From NCBI GenBank assembly GCA_002742935.1, contig PDON01000069.1, positions 1-63,885 of the forward strand: 63,885 nt of DNA, written 5' to 3'. The DNA is from Candidatus Cloacimonadota bacterium. Its GTDB lineage: Bacteria > UBA4055. Numbering within the stretch: the stretch's first letter is position 1; each line of letters starts with the position of its first letter. Positions 35,525 through 44,261 of this stretch are shown here, piece by piece. Both the position numbers and the translations under genes were made by a program. The notes beneath the pieces were generated by a model that was not told the DNA's origin, ran no database searches, and saw only the letters and a program-made list of their open reading frames with translations.

Positions 35525-35769
35525 TTCTAATTGTCCTTTCTTTAAACCTTGAGCAATTCGAGGAAAGGATGGTTAGAAATTGATAATAAATCAAACTTTA
35601 CAACTCCTCCAGTAAAAATGGATGTTTACCTACTTCAATTATAAACCATTGTTTACAAATCCAAAATATTCTTTTTTATTTAAGACAATTTAAGATCTAA
35701 CTTATTAAAAAAGATAAATATATCTTCTTTAATAGGTATCTGGAAAAAAATTTTATAGAAACTTCAATA

Positions 35770-36570
35770 CTATATAAACTCCTTTTCATCTCTATATATT
35801 CTGGTAATTTTCTTAGCCTTACCTGTTGAATCATCAATCTCCACAACAACACCGTTTATTTTAAGATCTCCACTTGAAAACTCATATCTAAAAGGTGTTT
35901 GGAATCTAAATCTATTCAGTGCTATCTCTTTTTTCATACCAATAACAGAATCAAAAGATCCTGTCATACCTGCATCACATATAAATGCAGTTCCGTTATC
36001 AAAAATCCTCTCATCGGCAGTTTGGACATGGGTATGTGTTCCCACTAAAGCTGATACCTTTCCATCCAACCACCAACCCATACTTATCTTTTCAGCAGTT
36101 GTTTCAGCATGAAAATCTACAAAGATAACATTGGTTTCTTTTCTTATCTTCTCTACAACATCAACTATCCTGTTAAAAGGACAATCTATTGGCTGCATAA
36201 ATGTTCTTCCCTGAATATTTATGATACCGACTTTTCTACCTAAATTATCTTTAATAATAGTATAACCTTCTCCCGGAACACCTTCAGGATAGTTTAAAGG
36301 TCTTAAAATATTTGCAAATCTAGAGTTGTTTAAAGTTCCATGAAATTTACTATAATCCCATATATGGTTTCCACTTGTTATACAATCTACACCTAAATCA
36401 AAATATTTTTTTGCCAACCCTTCAGACATACCCTTACCGTTTCTAGTATTTTCTCCATTGACAACAATTAAATTTGGGTTAAATTCATTTTTTAGTGATG
36501 GTATTGCTTTCTCAAACATTCTCATACCGGGCTCGGCAACAATATCGCCAACAAATAGGATAGTTATCAT
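35770..36570 (-). CDS. ymdB: YmdB-family metallophosphoesterase
   Basis: 266 residues, usual length for the TIGR00282 family. Metal-site motifs: FVGDIVAEPG (Asp), VVNGENTRNGKG (Asn/Glu), ITSGNHIWDY (Asn-His), FVDFHAETTAEKISMGWWLDGKVSALVGTHTHVQTADERI (His ligands) and CDAGMTGS. B. subtilis YmdB hydrolyses cyclic nucleotides (cAMP) in vitro and affects multicellular behaviour; it lies beside rny there as it does here. Cytoplasmic. The gap from rny is 168 bp. Confidence 0.88.
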   Translation of the reverse strand: MITILFVGDIVAEPGMRMFEKAIPSLKNEFNPNLIVVNGENTRNGKGMSEGLAKKYFDLGVDCITSGNHIWDYSKFHGTLNNSRFANILRPLNYPEGVPGEGYTIIKDNLGRKVGIINIQGRTFMQPIDCPFNRIVDVVEKIRKETNVIFVDFHAETTAEKISMGWWLDGKVSALVGTHTHVQTADERIFDNGTAFICDAGMTGSFDSVIGMKKEIALNRFRFQTPFRYEFSSGDLKINGVVVEIDDSTGKAKKITRIYRDEKEFI

Positions 36571-36738
36571 CTCTTTTCCATTCTCTTTTAAGTTTTCACA
36601 ATAGTGTGAATCTGGTTAGGTAGATAAGAAAAACAATTCTGTTCTCTACATTTAAAGGTTAATTTCATTTTTAATATTAAGGAGGGTAGAATTGTACTCT
36701 ACCCATCAAAATTAAAAATTTTATCTTTCAAGAAAATA

Positions 36739-38316
36739 TTACTTAGCAACTCCTTGAGCCCTGTATTCTCTAATAACAGTTACCTTTATATGACCCGGAT
36801 ATTGCATCTCATTTTCAATCTTCTCTGCAATTTCGCTTGCAAGTAAATCGGCTCTTGCATCATTTACACTATCATTCTCAACCAAAACCCTAATCTCTCT
36901 ACCTGCATGGATAGCAAATGCTTTCGTAACGCCCTCATATTCTAAAGCAACATTCTCAAGTTTCTCAATTCTCTGCAAATAGTTTCCTAAAGTCTCTCTT
37001 CTTGCACCAGGTCTCGAAGAGGATATAGCATCAGCAGCCATAACAAGAGAACTTATAGGGTGAGCTATAGGATAATCTTCGTGGTGTGAAGCAATGGCAT
37101 TTAAGACATACTTAGACTCTTTATACTTTTTGGCAAGCTCTAAACCAAGCTCAACATGGGTTCCTTCCTGATATTGATCAACAGCTTTACCAATATCGTG
37201 GAAAAGACCTGCTCTTGCTGCCTCTTTTGTATCATATCCAAGTTCTGCAGCCATTAAAGCACATAGCTTTGCACACTCAATAGAGTGTAATAACACATTT
37301 TGACCATAGCTTGTTCTATAGTGTAATCTTCCAAGAAGTTTCAACATTTCAGGATGAGCTTTTTTAAGATTAAGATCAATGATTGTATCTTGACCAAGCT
37401 CCTTAATATGTTGATCCATATCCTTCTTTGCTCTCTCAACAACCTCTTCAATCTTACCCGGATGTATTCTTCCATCCTCAATAAGGGCTTCAAGAGCATT
37501 TTTTGCAATACTTCTTCTAAACGGATCAAAACCTGAAATAACAACAGCACCAGGAGTGTCATCAACAATAAGTTCAATACCGGTAGCCTGTTCAAAAGAT
37601 CTTATATTTCTACCCTCTCTACCAATAATTCTACCCTTTATATCATCATTTGGCAGATTTATAACAGAAACGGTAGTATCTGCACTATGATCAGCAGCTG
37701 TTCTCTGTATAGCTGAAACAACAATCTCTTTTGCTTCTTTATCTCCGGTCTCCTTAGCTTGATCTTTTATCTCTTTTATTGTTTGAGCAGCACTATCTTT
37801 TGCCTTATTTATAAGCTTGCTCTTTAGATATTCTAAAGCCTCCTCTTGAGACATTCCGGATATTTTCTCTAAACTCTCAATACTCTTACTTAAATTCTTT
37901 TCAATCTCGTTGGTTTTTACTTCTAAATATCTCTCTTTATCCTTAAAAGATTGTTCTTTACTTCTTATCTCTCTCTCATGTTTTTTAAGTTGCCCCTCTT
38001 TTGATTTTAGTTGATTTTCAAAATCTTTAAGCTGGAGTTCTTTCTTATGGTTTCTATTTTTTTGAGTATCAATTTCAGACTCTAGCTTAGATCTTTTTTT
38101 ATTGAACTCATCCTTTAGAGCATTCTCCTCCTTAAGTCTTTCAACCTCAAAATCTTTCTTTAGAGCATCAACATCTCTTTTTGCATCATCTATCAGCTTT
38201 TTTGAAATAATATCAGCATTACCAATCTTACTCTTAAAACTTAAATACGCCAATACATAGCCAAGAACAAGTGCAACTACAATTATAACAATCGTATATA
38301 CATATATATAATCCAT
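36739..38316 (-). CDS. rny: Ribonuclease Y
   Basis: 525 residues. An N-terminal membrane anchor (YVYTIVIIVVALVLGYVLAYLSF) is followed by a long charged coiled coil (about 30-190), a KH domain (DIKGRIIGREGRNIRSFEQATGIELIVDDTPGAVVISGFD) and an HD domain (HSIECAKLCALMAAEL, FHDIGKAVD, ASHHEDYP). It starts general mRNA decay at the membrane by endonucleolytic cleavage. ATG start with GAGGTTAG site. A ricT homologue, known to act on RNase Y in Bacillus, is encoded 11 kb away. Confidence 0.95.
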   Translation of the reverse strand: MDYIYVYTIVIIVVALVLGYVLAYLSFKSKIGNADIISKKLIDDAKRDVDALKKDFEVERLKEENALKDEFNKKRSKLESEIDTQKNRNHKKELQLKDFENQLKSKEGQLKKHEREIRSKEQSFKDKERYLEVKTNEIEKNLSKSIESLEKISGMSQEEALEYLKSKLINKAKDSAAQTIKEIKDQAKETGDKEAKEIVVSAIQRTAADHSADTTVSVINLPNDDIKGRIIGREGRNIRSFEQATGIELIVDDTPGAVVISGFDPFRRSIAKNALEALIEDGRIHPGKIEEVVERAKKDMDQHIKELGQDTIIDLNLKKAHPEMLKLLGRLHYRTSYGQNVLLHSIECAKLCALMAAELGYDTKEAARAGLFHDIGKAVDQYQEGTHVELGLELAKKYKESKYVLNAIASHHEDYPIAHPISSLVMAADAISSSRPGARRETLGNYLQRIEKLENVALEYEGVTKAFAIHAGREIRVLVENDSVNDARADLLASEIAEKIENEMQYPGHIKVTVIREYRAQGVAK

Positions 38317-38667
38317 CTTTCTAACCTCATTATTTATAGTTTTCTTTAGATTATATATTGCTGACTATATGTAAAAATATACAATAACTTTTATATAAAA
38401 GTCCCACCTCAAATCAGTTTAATTAAACCCAAGTTTGATATAAGTTTAATCCAATAATAGAAAAAACATATTCAAAAGAATATCTGTAGTCAAAGTTACT
38501 ATTTTGACCTATCTACTTCATTATTAACATATTTTAAAACCTTTACAACTACTATCATAAAGTTAATGCCCTGTTTACTTCTATTTCAAACTTTTCTTAT
38601 CTACACTTTTATTAAACATATTAATTTAGTTTATCTCATAGTATATTTAAAATATATAACCGCAATA
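38317..38667. other. Intergenic stretch between zapA and rny
   Basis: 351 bp, AT-rich, no ORF. On the minus strand it contains TGAGGTGGGACTTTTATATAAAAG and paired ATTAAAC/GTTTAAT segments before the rny promoter region. In many bacteria 6S RNA is encoded directly after zapA; I cannot build a convincing 6S fold by eye, so no RNA is called. Confidence 0.4.
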
Positions 38668-38943
38668 TCAACTCTTCTTATCCAAATTGATAAAAAGTTC
38701 CTTTACCTCTTTATCCAGAGAGTGTAAATCTTTTCTATATTTCTCCTTAAGTTTCAAAAGCTCATCAGCTAGATTTATAGCCGTCAAAACTGCAAGCCTT
38801 TGAGTGGAGTTCATTCCTGTAGATTTTTTAAACTCTCTCATCTTTTGATCTACAAGAGAACAACATTTCTCTACATGTTTATCATTCTCACTAGATCTCA
38901 TTTGGTACTCTTCGTCCAAAATCTTAATCTTTATGCTAGGCAT
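38668..38943 (-). CDS. zapA: Cell division protein ZapA
   Basis: 91 residues. Typical ZapA: IKILDEEYQMRSSENDKHVEKCCSLVDQKMREFKKSTG (N-terminal domain), NSTQRLAVLTAINLADELLKLKEK, then a C-terminal coiled coil. It binds and bundles FtsZ filaments at the division site. The start lies 2 bp after the stop of the coiled-coil gene and downstream of pheST, the order also known from other phyla. Confidence 0.85.
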   Translation of the reverse strand: MPSIKIKILDEEYQMRSSENDKHVEKCCSLVDQKMREFKKSTGMNSTQRLAVLTAINLADELLKLKEKYRKDLHSLDKEVKELFINLDKKS

Positions 38944-38945
38944 TA

Positions 38946-39401
38946 TTACTTACCTATCTCCATTTTAAGATTATCCAGTTGATCTTGAAGTTCACTCATA
39001 TCGTCAGAATCTTCATTGTAGTCACCATCTAAAAGAGAGCCTTCTATGGTACTATCATCATCTATTTTTTCTTTAGTAAAATCATCTATTTCAGAAGATT
39101 TAATAGGATCAACATCATCAATAGAGTTTTTTAGATCCATTAGATATGACTCTATCTGCTTAACAGCGTTCTTATTGTGCTCACTAACCTCATTAAACTT
39201 AATCTCTTCAGCATCAATCTTCTCTTTTAAACAGTTGATCTCTTCGTTTGAAACTCTATTCTCTTCCTGAAGTTTTTCTTTCTCATCAGTTAGATTTTTA
39301 ATAATTTCATCTTTTTCCGCAATCTCATTTTTAAGTGCCGCTATCTTTGTAGAAGCTTCTGTGATCATCTCTTTGATCTTCTCAATTTGTATCCCGTTCA
39401 T
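38946..39401 (-). CDS. Coiled-coil protein, possibly division-associated
   Basis: 151 residues from ATG 39401 with the AAAGGGTG site that overlaps the pheT stop; the in-frame GTG at 39410 is too close to this site. Residues 5-85 form one continuous coiled coil (IKEMITEASTKIAALKNEIAEKDEIIKNLTDEKEKLQEEN); the tail is very acidic (DGDYNEDSDDMSELQDQLDN). Its location between pheT and zapA suggests a ZapB-like or other division role, but this rests on context only. Confidence 0.65.
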   Translation of the reverse strand: MNGIQIEKIKEMITEASTKIAALKNEIAEKDEIIKNLTDEKEKLQEENRVSNEEINCLKEKIDAEEIKFNEVSEHNKNAVKQIESYLMDLKNSIDDVDPIKSSEIDDFTKEKIDDDSTIEGSLLDGDYNEDSDDMSELQDQLDNLKMEIGK

Positions 39402-39413
39402 AACTGTCACCCT

Positions 39414-41801
39414 TTATCTTAATTCTGAATTTATCTCTTTTTTAATACCATTAATTACCTTATTGAACATTTTATCAATCTCTTTCTCTTTCAAAGTTGA
39501 ATCATCACTTTGGAAAACCATTCTAAAAGTGTATGACTTTTTACCGTTCTCAACCTGATCTCCCTGATAAAAATCTACAACATCTATATTTCTTAACTTC
39601 TTACCACCATATTTTTTGATAACTTCCATAACCTCAATACAACTCATACTCTCATCAAGTAGTAGAGAGATATCTTTCTTAACTTTAGGAAATTTTGATA
39701 CAGGCTGAAGTTCTATTGAAATATCTTTTTCAACATCTCTAAGCTTATCTACATATATATCCAAACCATAAACAGGAGTTTCAATTTCAAAAGTCTCAGC
39801 TACATCATCAGATATTTTTCCCAATGTAGCAATGTGAACTTTACCTGAAAAAACAAGCAAAGACTGATCTCTGTCAAAATAGGTCAAACCTTCGTTTGGC
39901 TTGTACTCTAAATTCTTTAACGATCTCAAATCTGCTATGGCTTCAAAATATCCCTTTATATCATAGAAGTCAAACATTACCTCTTCTTGATTCCAAGATT
40001 GCTGAACCCTCTTACCTCCAATTAAAAGCGAAAGACTCTCTGTTTCAAAGATAGAATCTTCACTCTTCTCAAAAATAGCTCCTGATTCAAATATAACCAA
40101 ATGGTCATTTCTATATCTTAAATTCCTAGAAGCACATTGTAGAAGAGAGCTTAAAACAGAGGTTCTTAAACTATTAAGCTCTTCATTTAAAGGATGTTCA
40201 AGAACAACCCAATTTTTCATAAATGGTTTATTGTACTTAGCTTCCTGCATAGTTCTTGAACAGGTCTCATAAGCACCAAGCTTTATAAAATCATTTTTGA
40301 GGCTATCTATAAAACTATCTTTATTATCTATAGAAATATCCAGATCAAATTCAGACCTTGTAGTTTCAGGAATCTTCTCATAACCGTAAACCCTAACAAC
40401 CTCCTCAATAAGGTCAATCTCCTTTTTCACATCAGGTCTAAATGTTGGAACAACCACCGAAAGAGTATTATCATCAACAACTTTAACTGTAAAATCTATT
40501 AACTCTAAAGAAAATTTTATAACCTCTTGAGTAAGAACAAAGCCAAGAATCTTGTTTGTTCTGTCAACTCTAAGATCTATTGTTACAGGATCTATCTTGT
40601 TTGGGTATATATCTATAACATCTTTAATAACCTCACCACAGCAAATCTCCTCTATTAAAGAAGCTGCTCTGTTTATAACATATAGAGAGCTATTAGGATC
40701 AACCCCTCTTTCAAATCTTTTTGCCGAATCTGTCGAAAGGTTGAGATCTCTCGTAGCATGTCTTATATCTACAAAATTGAAGTATGCTACTTCAAGAGCT
40801 ACATCTTTTGTTTCTGATGTTACCCCAGAGTTTTCTCCACCCATAACGCCCGCAATTGCAACAGGCTTCACAGCATCGTTTATCATTAAAGTATCATCAT
40901 TTATTGTGTACTCATCTCCATCAAGAGTTGTAAACTTCTTTTGGGAAACACCCTTCTTTACTACAATTTTTGCTCCTTCAAGATTTGCTAAATCAAAAGC
41001 ATGAAGAGGATGTCCTGTTTCCATCATAACATAATTTGTAATATCAACTACATTATTTATAGGTCTTAAACCAACGGCTAAAAGTCTCTCTTGAAGCCAC
41101 TTTGGAGATGGAGCTACTTTAACATTTTTTATAACTCTTGCACTGTATCTTGGGCAAGCCTTTGTATCTTCTACAACAACCTCTAGATATTTACTTATAT
41201 CATCTATTTCATTTTTTATTAAAACTTCTGGTTTCTTTAGAGTAGTATCTTCAAAAACTGAAAACTCTCTTCCAAAGCCAAAATATCCAAACATATCAGG
41301 TCTATTAGAGGTTATATCAGCCTCTAGAACAGTATCCTCATATCCGTACAACTCCTTAAAAGGTGTTCCTGCCTCATACTTATCATCAAGCACCATAATA
41401 CCACTATGATCTTCACCAATGCCAAGTTCATCTTCGGCACAGATCATACCCATAGATTTTACACCACGAAGCTTTGAGTTTTTTATTTTAAGATCACCTA
41501 GAACAGCACCCTTTGTAGCAACCGGAACTGTTTGTCCTTCAGCAACATTAGGAGCACCACAAACAATCTGTAACGGATCTCCTTCACCAACGTCCACTTT
41601 ACATACTGAAAGCTTTTCAGCATCGGGATGTTTCTCTTTAGATAATACTTTACCAACATATATCTTATCAAAATTATTCTCAATCTTTTCAACTTTTTCA
41701 ATCTCAAAGCCAAGGAAGGTAAGTTTATTTACAATCTTCTCTGTATCACTTTTAAAATCTACATAATCTTTTAACCAATTGAGTGAAATTTTCATTGCCA
41801 T
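39414..41801 (-). CDS. pheT: Phenylalanyl-tRNA synthetase beta subunit
   Basis: 795 residues, full length. N-terminal MKISLNWLKDYVDF, tRNA-binding domain (about 40-150: KIYVGKVLSKEKHPDAEKLSVCKVDVGEG, IVCGAPNVAEGQTVPVA), B3/B4 editing domain with NNVVDITNYVMMETGHPLHAFD, B5 domain, and the C-terminal anticodon-binding FDX-ACB domain (SKFPKVKKDISLLLDESMSC). Forms the alpha2-beta2 enzyme with PheS. Start at the first ATG (MAMK), 9 bp after GGAAGAG. It follows pheS by 25 bp. Confidence 0.97.
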   Translation of the reverse strand: MAMKISLNWLKDYVDFKSDTEKIVNKLTFLGFEIEKVEKIENNFDKIYVGKVLSKEKHPDAEKLSVCKVDVGEGDPLQIVCGAPNVAEGQTVPVATKGAVLGDLKIKNSKLRGVKSMGMICAEDELGIGEDHSGIMVLDDKYEAGTPFKELYGYEDTVLEADITSNRPDMFGYFGFGREFSVFEDTTLKKPEVLIKNEIDDISKYLEVVVEDTKACPRYSARVIKNVKVAPSPKWLQERLLAVGLRPINNVVDITNYVMMETGHPLHAFDLANLEGAKIVVKKGVSQKKFTTLDGDEYTINDDTLMINDAVKPVAIAGVMGGENSGVTSETKDVALEVAYFNFVDIRHATRDLNLSTDSAKRFERGVDPNSSLYVINRAASLIEEICCGEVIKDVIDIYPNKIDPVTIDLRVDRTNKILGFVLTQEVIKFSLELIDFTVKVVDDNTLSVVVPTFRPDVKKEIDLIEEVVRVYGYEKIPETTRSEFDLDISIDNKDSFIDSLKNDFIKLGAYETCSRTMQEAKYNKPFMKNWVVLEHPLNEELNSLRTSVLSSLLQCASRNLRYRNDHLVIFESGAIFEKSEDSIFETESLSLLIGGKRVQQSWNQEEVMFDFYDIKGYFEAIADLRSLKNLEYKPNEGLTYFDRDQSLLVFSGKVHIATLGKISDDVAETFEIETPVYGLDIYVDKLRDVEKDISIELQPVSKFPKVKKDISLLLDESMSCIEVMEVIKKYGGKKLRNIDVVDFYQGDQVENGKKSYTFRMVFQSDDSTLKEKEIDKMFNKVINGIKKEINSELR

Positions 41802-41826
41802 AACTATTTACTCTTCCACATTTATA

Positions 41827-42834
41827 TTAAAATTGTTCTAAAAACTTTAGATTATTCTCATAAAGATCCCTTATATCGGAAATTCCATATCTTAGCATTG
41901 TTATTCTTTCAATTCCAAGACCAAAAGCAAAACCTGAATACTCTTCAGGATCTACACCAACACCCTCAAGAACAACAGGATTAACCATTCCCGCTCCTCC
42001 AAGTTCTATCCAACCACTTTGCTTACACAAAGAACACCCCTTTCCGGTACATTTAAAACAGGTTACGTCAACTTCAGCAGAAGGTTCGGTGAAAGGGAAA
42101 AAGTGAGGTCTGAATCTAACCTTTGTATCCTTTCCGTAGAGAGCTTTAAAAAATTGAAGAAGAGTACCTTTAAGATCGGAAAATGATACATTTTTATCTA
42201 TAAAAAGCCCCTCACATTGGGTAAACATAGCCGTATGAGTTGCGTTTTCCTTCTCATTTCTGTAAACTCTTCCGGGAGATATAATTCTAAACGGAGGATT
42301 ACTACTTTCCATTGTTCTTATTTGAACAGATGAAGTTTCTGTTCTAAGCAAAGTCTTAGCTTTCTTATCCACATACAAGGAATCACTTACCTTTCTTGCA
42401 GGATGCCATTCAGGCATATTTAAAGCATCAAATATATAGTGCTCTGTCTCAATTTCAGGACCGCTTGCAACAGAAAAACCCATTTTCCCAAAAATATTTT
42501 TAACATCCTTTAAAACTCTTTGGATAGGGTGAACCTTTCCGGCGTTAACTTTTCTTGCAGGTAGTGAAAGATCTATTTTAACTTTACTACTCTTCTCAAG
42601 CTCTTTTTTTCTTTGGTTTAGAAAATCAAAAGCATCATTTTTTAGAGTGTTAAGTTTTTGACCAAGTTCCCTCTTTATAGAGTTGTCTGCATCTTTCATC
42701 ATTGAAAAAAGTGATAAAACAACACCTTTTCTGGATAGATATTTTATTCTCAGCTCCTCAATTTCATCAATAGTTGAAGCGTTAGAAAAACTCTGCTTAA
42801 CCTCTTCATATATTTTATTAACTTTTTCTATCAT
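41827..42834 (-). CDS. pheS: Phenylalanyl-tRNA synthetase alpha subunit
   Basis: 335 residues from ATG 42834 (MIEKVNKIYEEVKQSF); an upstream in-frame ATG at 42879 would add a non-homologous leader. N-terminal coiled coil, then the class II catalytic core: GKVHPIQRVLKDVKNIFGKMGFSVASGPEIE, SSVQIRTMESSNPPFRIISPGRVYRNE, FTQCEGLFIDK and GFAFGLGIERITMLRYGI. An extra CFKCTGKGCSLCKQSGW zinc-type segment occurs as in many PheS. First gene of the pheS-pheT-coiled-coil-zapA operon. Confidence 0.97.
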   Translation of the reverse strand: MIEKVNKIYEEVKQSFSNASTIDEIEELRIKYLSRKGVVLSLFSMMKDADNSIKRELGQKLNTLKNDAFDFLNQRKKELEKSSKVKIDLSLPARKVNAGKVHPIQRVLKDVKNIFGKMGFSVASGPEIETEHYIFDALNMPEWHPARKVSDSLYVDKKAKTLLRTETSSVQIRTMESSNPPFRIISPGRVYRNEKENATHTAMFTQCEGLFIDKNVSFSDLKGTLLQFFKALYGKDTKVRFRPHFFPFTEPSAEVDVTCFKCTGKGCSLCKQSGWIELGGAGMVNPVVLEGVGVDPEEYSGFAFGLGIERITMLRYGISDIRDLYENNLKFLEQF

Positions 42835-43350
42835 TTTTACTCTCAATATCAATATTTTTAATTTTAGGCACAATACCAAATATAAATCTATAAAAAATAT
42901 GAAATTTTAAATCTAATGTCAATCATTATCTCTAATAATAAACGAAATTTCCCTTAAATAGAGAAAAAACAAAAAAATAAATCATAATTAACATCCATTT
43001 TATTCCATTTCCAGAACATTTTTACTACTTAAATTAACCAATGAAATGAAATTAGCATCTCGCATTGTTAGGTATACTATAAGCATGAAATAGGGGTATT
43101 TAACAATATGATAACTACCTTTTTTAATGAAATTATATCTTGACGAGAACTATCTTTTTTAATATTATCAAAAGGTAATAAAGAAGGTAGATATTATCTT
43201 TACAATAGTTATTGGATAAGAGATAAAATCTCCTTCACTTGGATAAACCCCTTTCTCTATTGGATTATTGAATGTTATCCAATTTTCATCTTAATTACAG
43301 AACAATAGAGTTAGTCAAAGTAAATAATAACTGATAAATTTGGAGTAAAT
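42835..43350. other. Divergent intergenic region, pheS / ptb
   Basis: 516 bp without ORF. It holds the pheS promoter (minus) and a good sigma70-like promoter for ptb at 43140-43168. The roughly 180-nt ptb leader contains three TTGGAT-type motifs (43212, 43239, 43260), two of which are followed by AA, and a small hairpin, ATTGGAT / ATCCAAT (43259-43265 and 43277-43283). I recognise no riboswitch or T-box. Confidence 0.5.
43140..43168 (+). promoter_or_regulatory. Candidate sigma70-type promoter for ptb-buk
   Basis: TTGACG (43140-43145), 17-bp spacer, TATTAT (43163-43168), about 180 bp before the ptb start. This is the best consensus match I noticed in the window; many other regions are too AT-rich to judge. 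Confidence 0.45.
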
Positions 43351-44250
43351 ATGTTAAAAAAGATTTCTGATCTGGATAAGATCTTAGAGGGTCAAAAAGA
43401 GAAAAAAAAGATTGCTGTTGCAGCAGCAAAAGATCAAAATGCCTTAGAGGCGGTTTTTAATGCAAGAGCAAAAGGGGTTGTTGAACCTATTTTAGTAGGT
43501 GATAAAGAGGGTATTGAAAAAATATGTAAAGATAAAGGTTTTGATCTTAAAGGGATCAAAATTGTTGATGAAAAGAACCCAAACAAAGCAGCTTTGGAAG
43601 CTGTTAAACTTGTTAGCTCCAAAGAAGCCGATATTTTGATGAAGGGACATGTAAGTACAGGCGGTCTTTTAAAAGCTGTACTAAACAAAGAGTTTGGTCT
43701 TAGAAAAGGTGGAGTTATATCACACTTTGCAATGTTTGAAGTTCCTACTTACGATAAGATTATTGGTTTGACAGATGTTGCAATGAATATTAAACCGGAT
43801 CTTAAAGAGAAAGGTGAGATTGTAAAGAACGCTGTTGAGTTTATGAATAAACTAGGCTATGAAAAACCAAAAGTAGCCGCAGTTTGTGCTGTAGAGGTTG
43901 TAAATCCTGCAATGCCTGATACTCTAGATGCTGCTATTCTTTCAAAAATGGCTGACAGAAAACAGATTCCTAACTGTATTATTGATGGACCTTTAGCTTT
44001 TGACAATGCCGTAAGTGTTGAAAGTGCACACCATAAAGGGATTGAATCTATTGTTGCAGGTAATGCTGATCTTCTATTGGCTCCTGATATTGAAGCGGGT
44101 AATGTTTTATACAAATCCTTTATCTTCTTCTCAAGGGCTAAATGTGCGGCAGTAATTTTAGGAGCAGCAGCACCTATAGTTTTAACATCGAGAGCTGACT
44201 CTGACGAAACGAAACTTAACTCAATAAAACTTGCAGCTGCAATCAACTAA
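43351..44250 (+). CDS. ptb: Phosphate butyryltransferase
   Basis: 299 residues, TTTGGAG site. Phosphate acetyl/butaryl transferase fold: KKKIAVAAAKDQNALEAVFNARAKGVVEPILVGD, ADILMKGHVSTGGLLKAVLN, GVISHFAMFEVPTYDKIIGLTDVAMNIKPDL and GNADLLLAPDIEAGNVLYKSFIFFSRAKCAAVILGAAAPIVLTSRADS. It converts butyryl-CoA and phosphate to butyryl phosphate and CoA. The kinase gene follows 11 bp downstream, so the pair makes ATP during fermentation; related branched acyl-CoAs are also possible substrates. Confidence 0.9.
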   Translation: MLKKISDLDKILEGQKEKKKIAVAAAKDQNALEAVFNARAKGVVEPILVGDKEGIEKICKDKGFDLKGIKIVDEKNPNKAALEAVKLVSSKEADILMKGHVSTGGLLKAVLNKEFGLRKGGVISHFAMFEVPTYDKIIGLTDVAMNIKPDLKEKGEIVKNAVEFMNKLGYEKPKVAAVCAVEVVNPAMPDTLDAAILSKMADRKQIPNCIIDGPLAFDNAVSVESAHHKGIESIVAGNADLLLAPDIEAGNVLYKSFIFFSRAKCAAVILGAAAPIVLTSRADSDETKLNSIKLAAAIN

Positions 44251-44261
44251 GGAGATCATTT

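Noticed and set aside
40552..41766. Plus-strand frames within pheT
   Set aside because: Antisense shadows of a full-length, well-conserved pheT.
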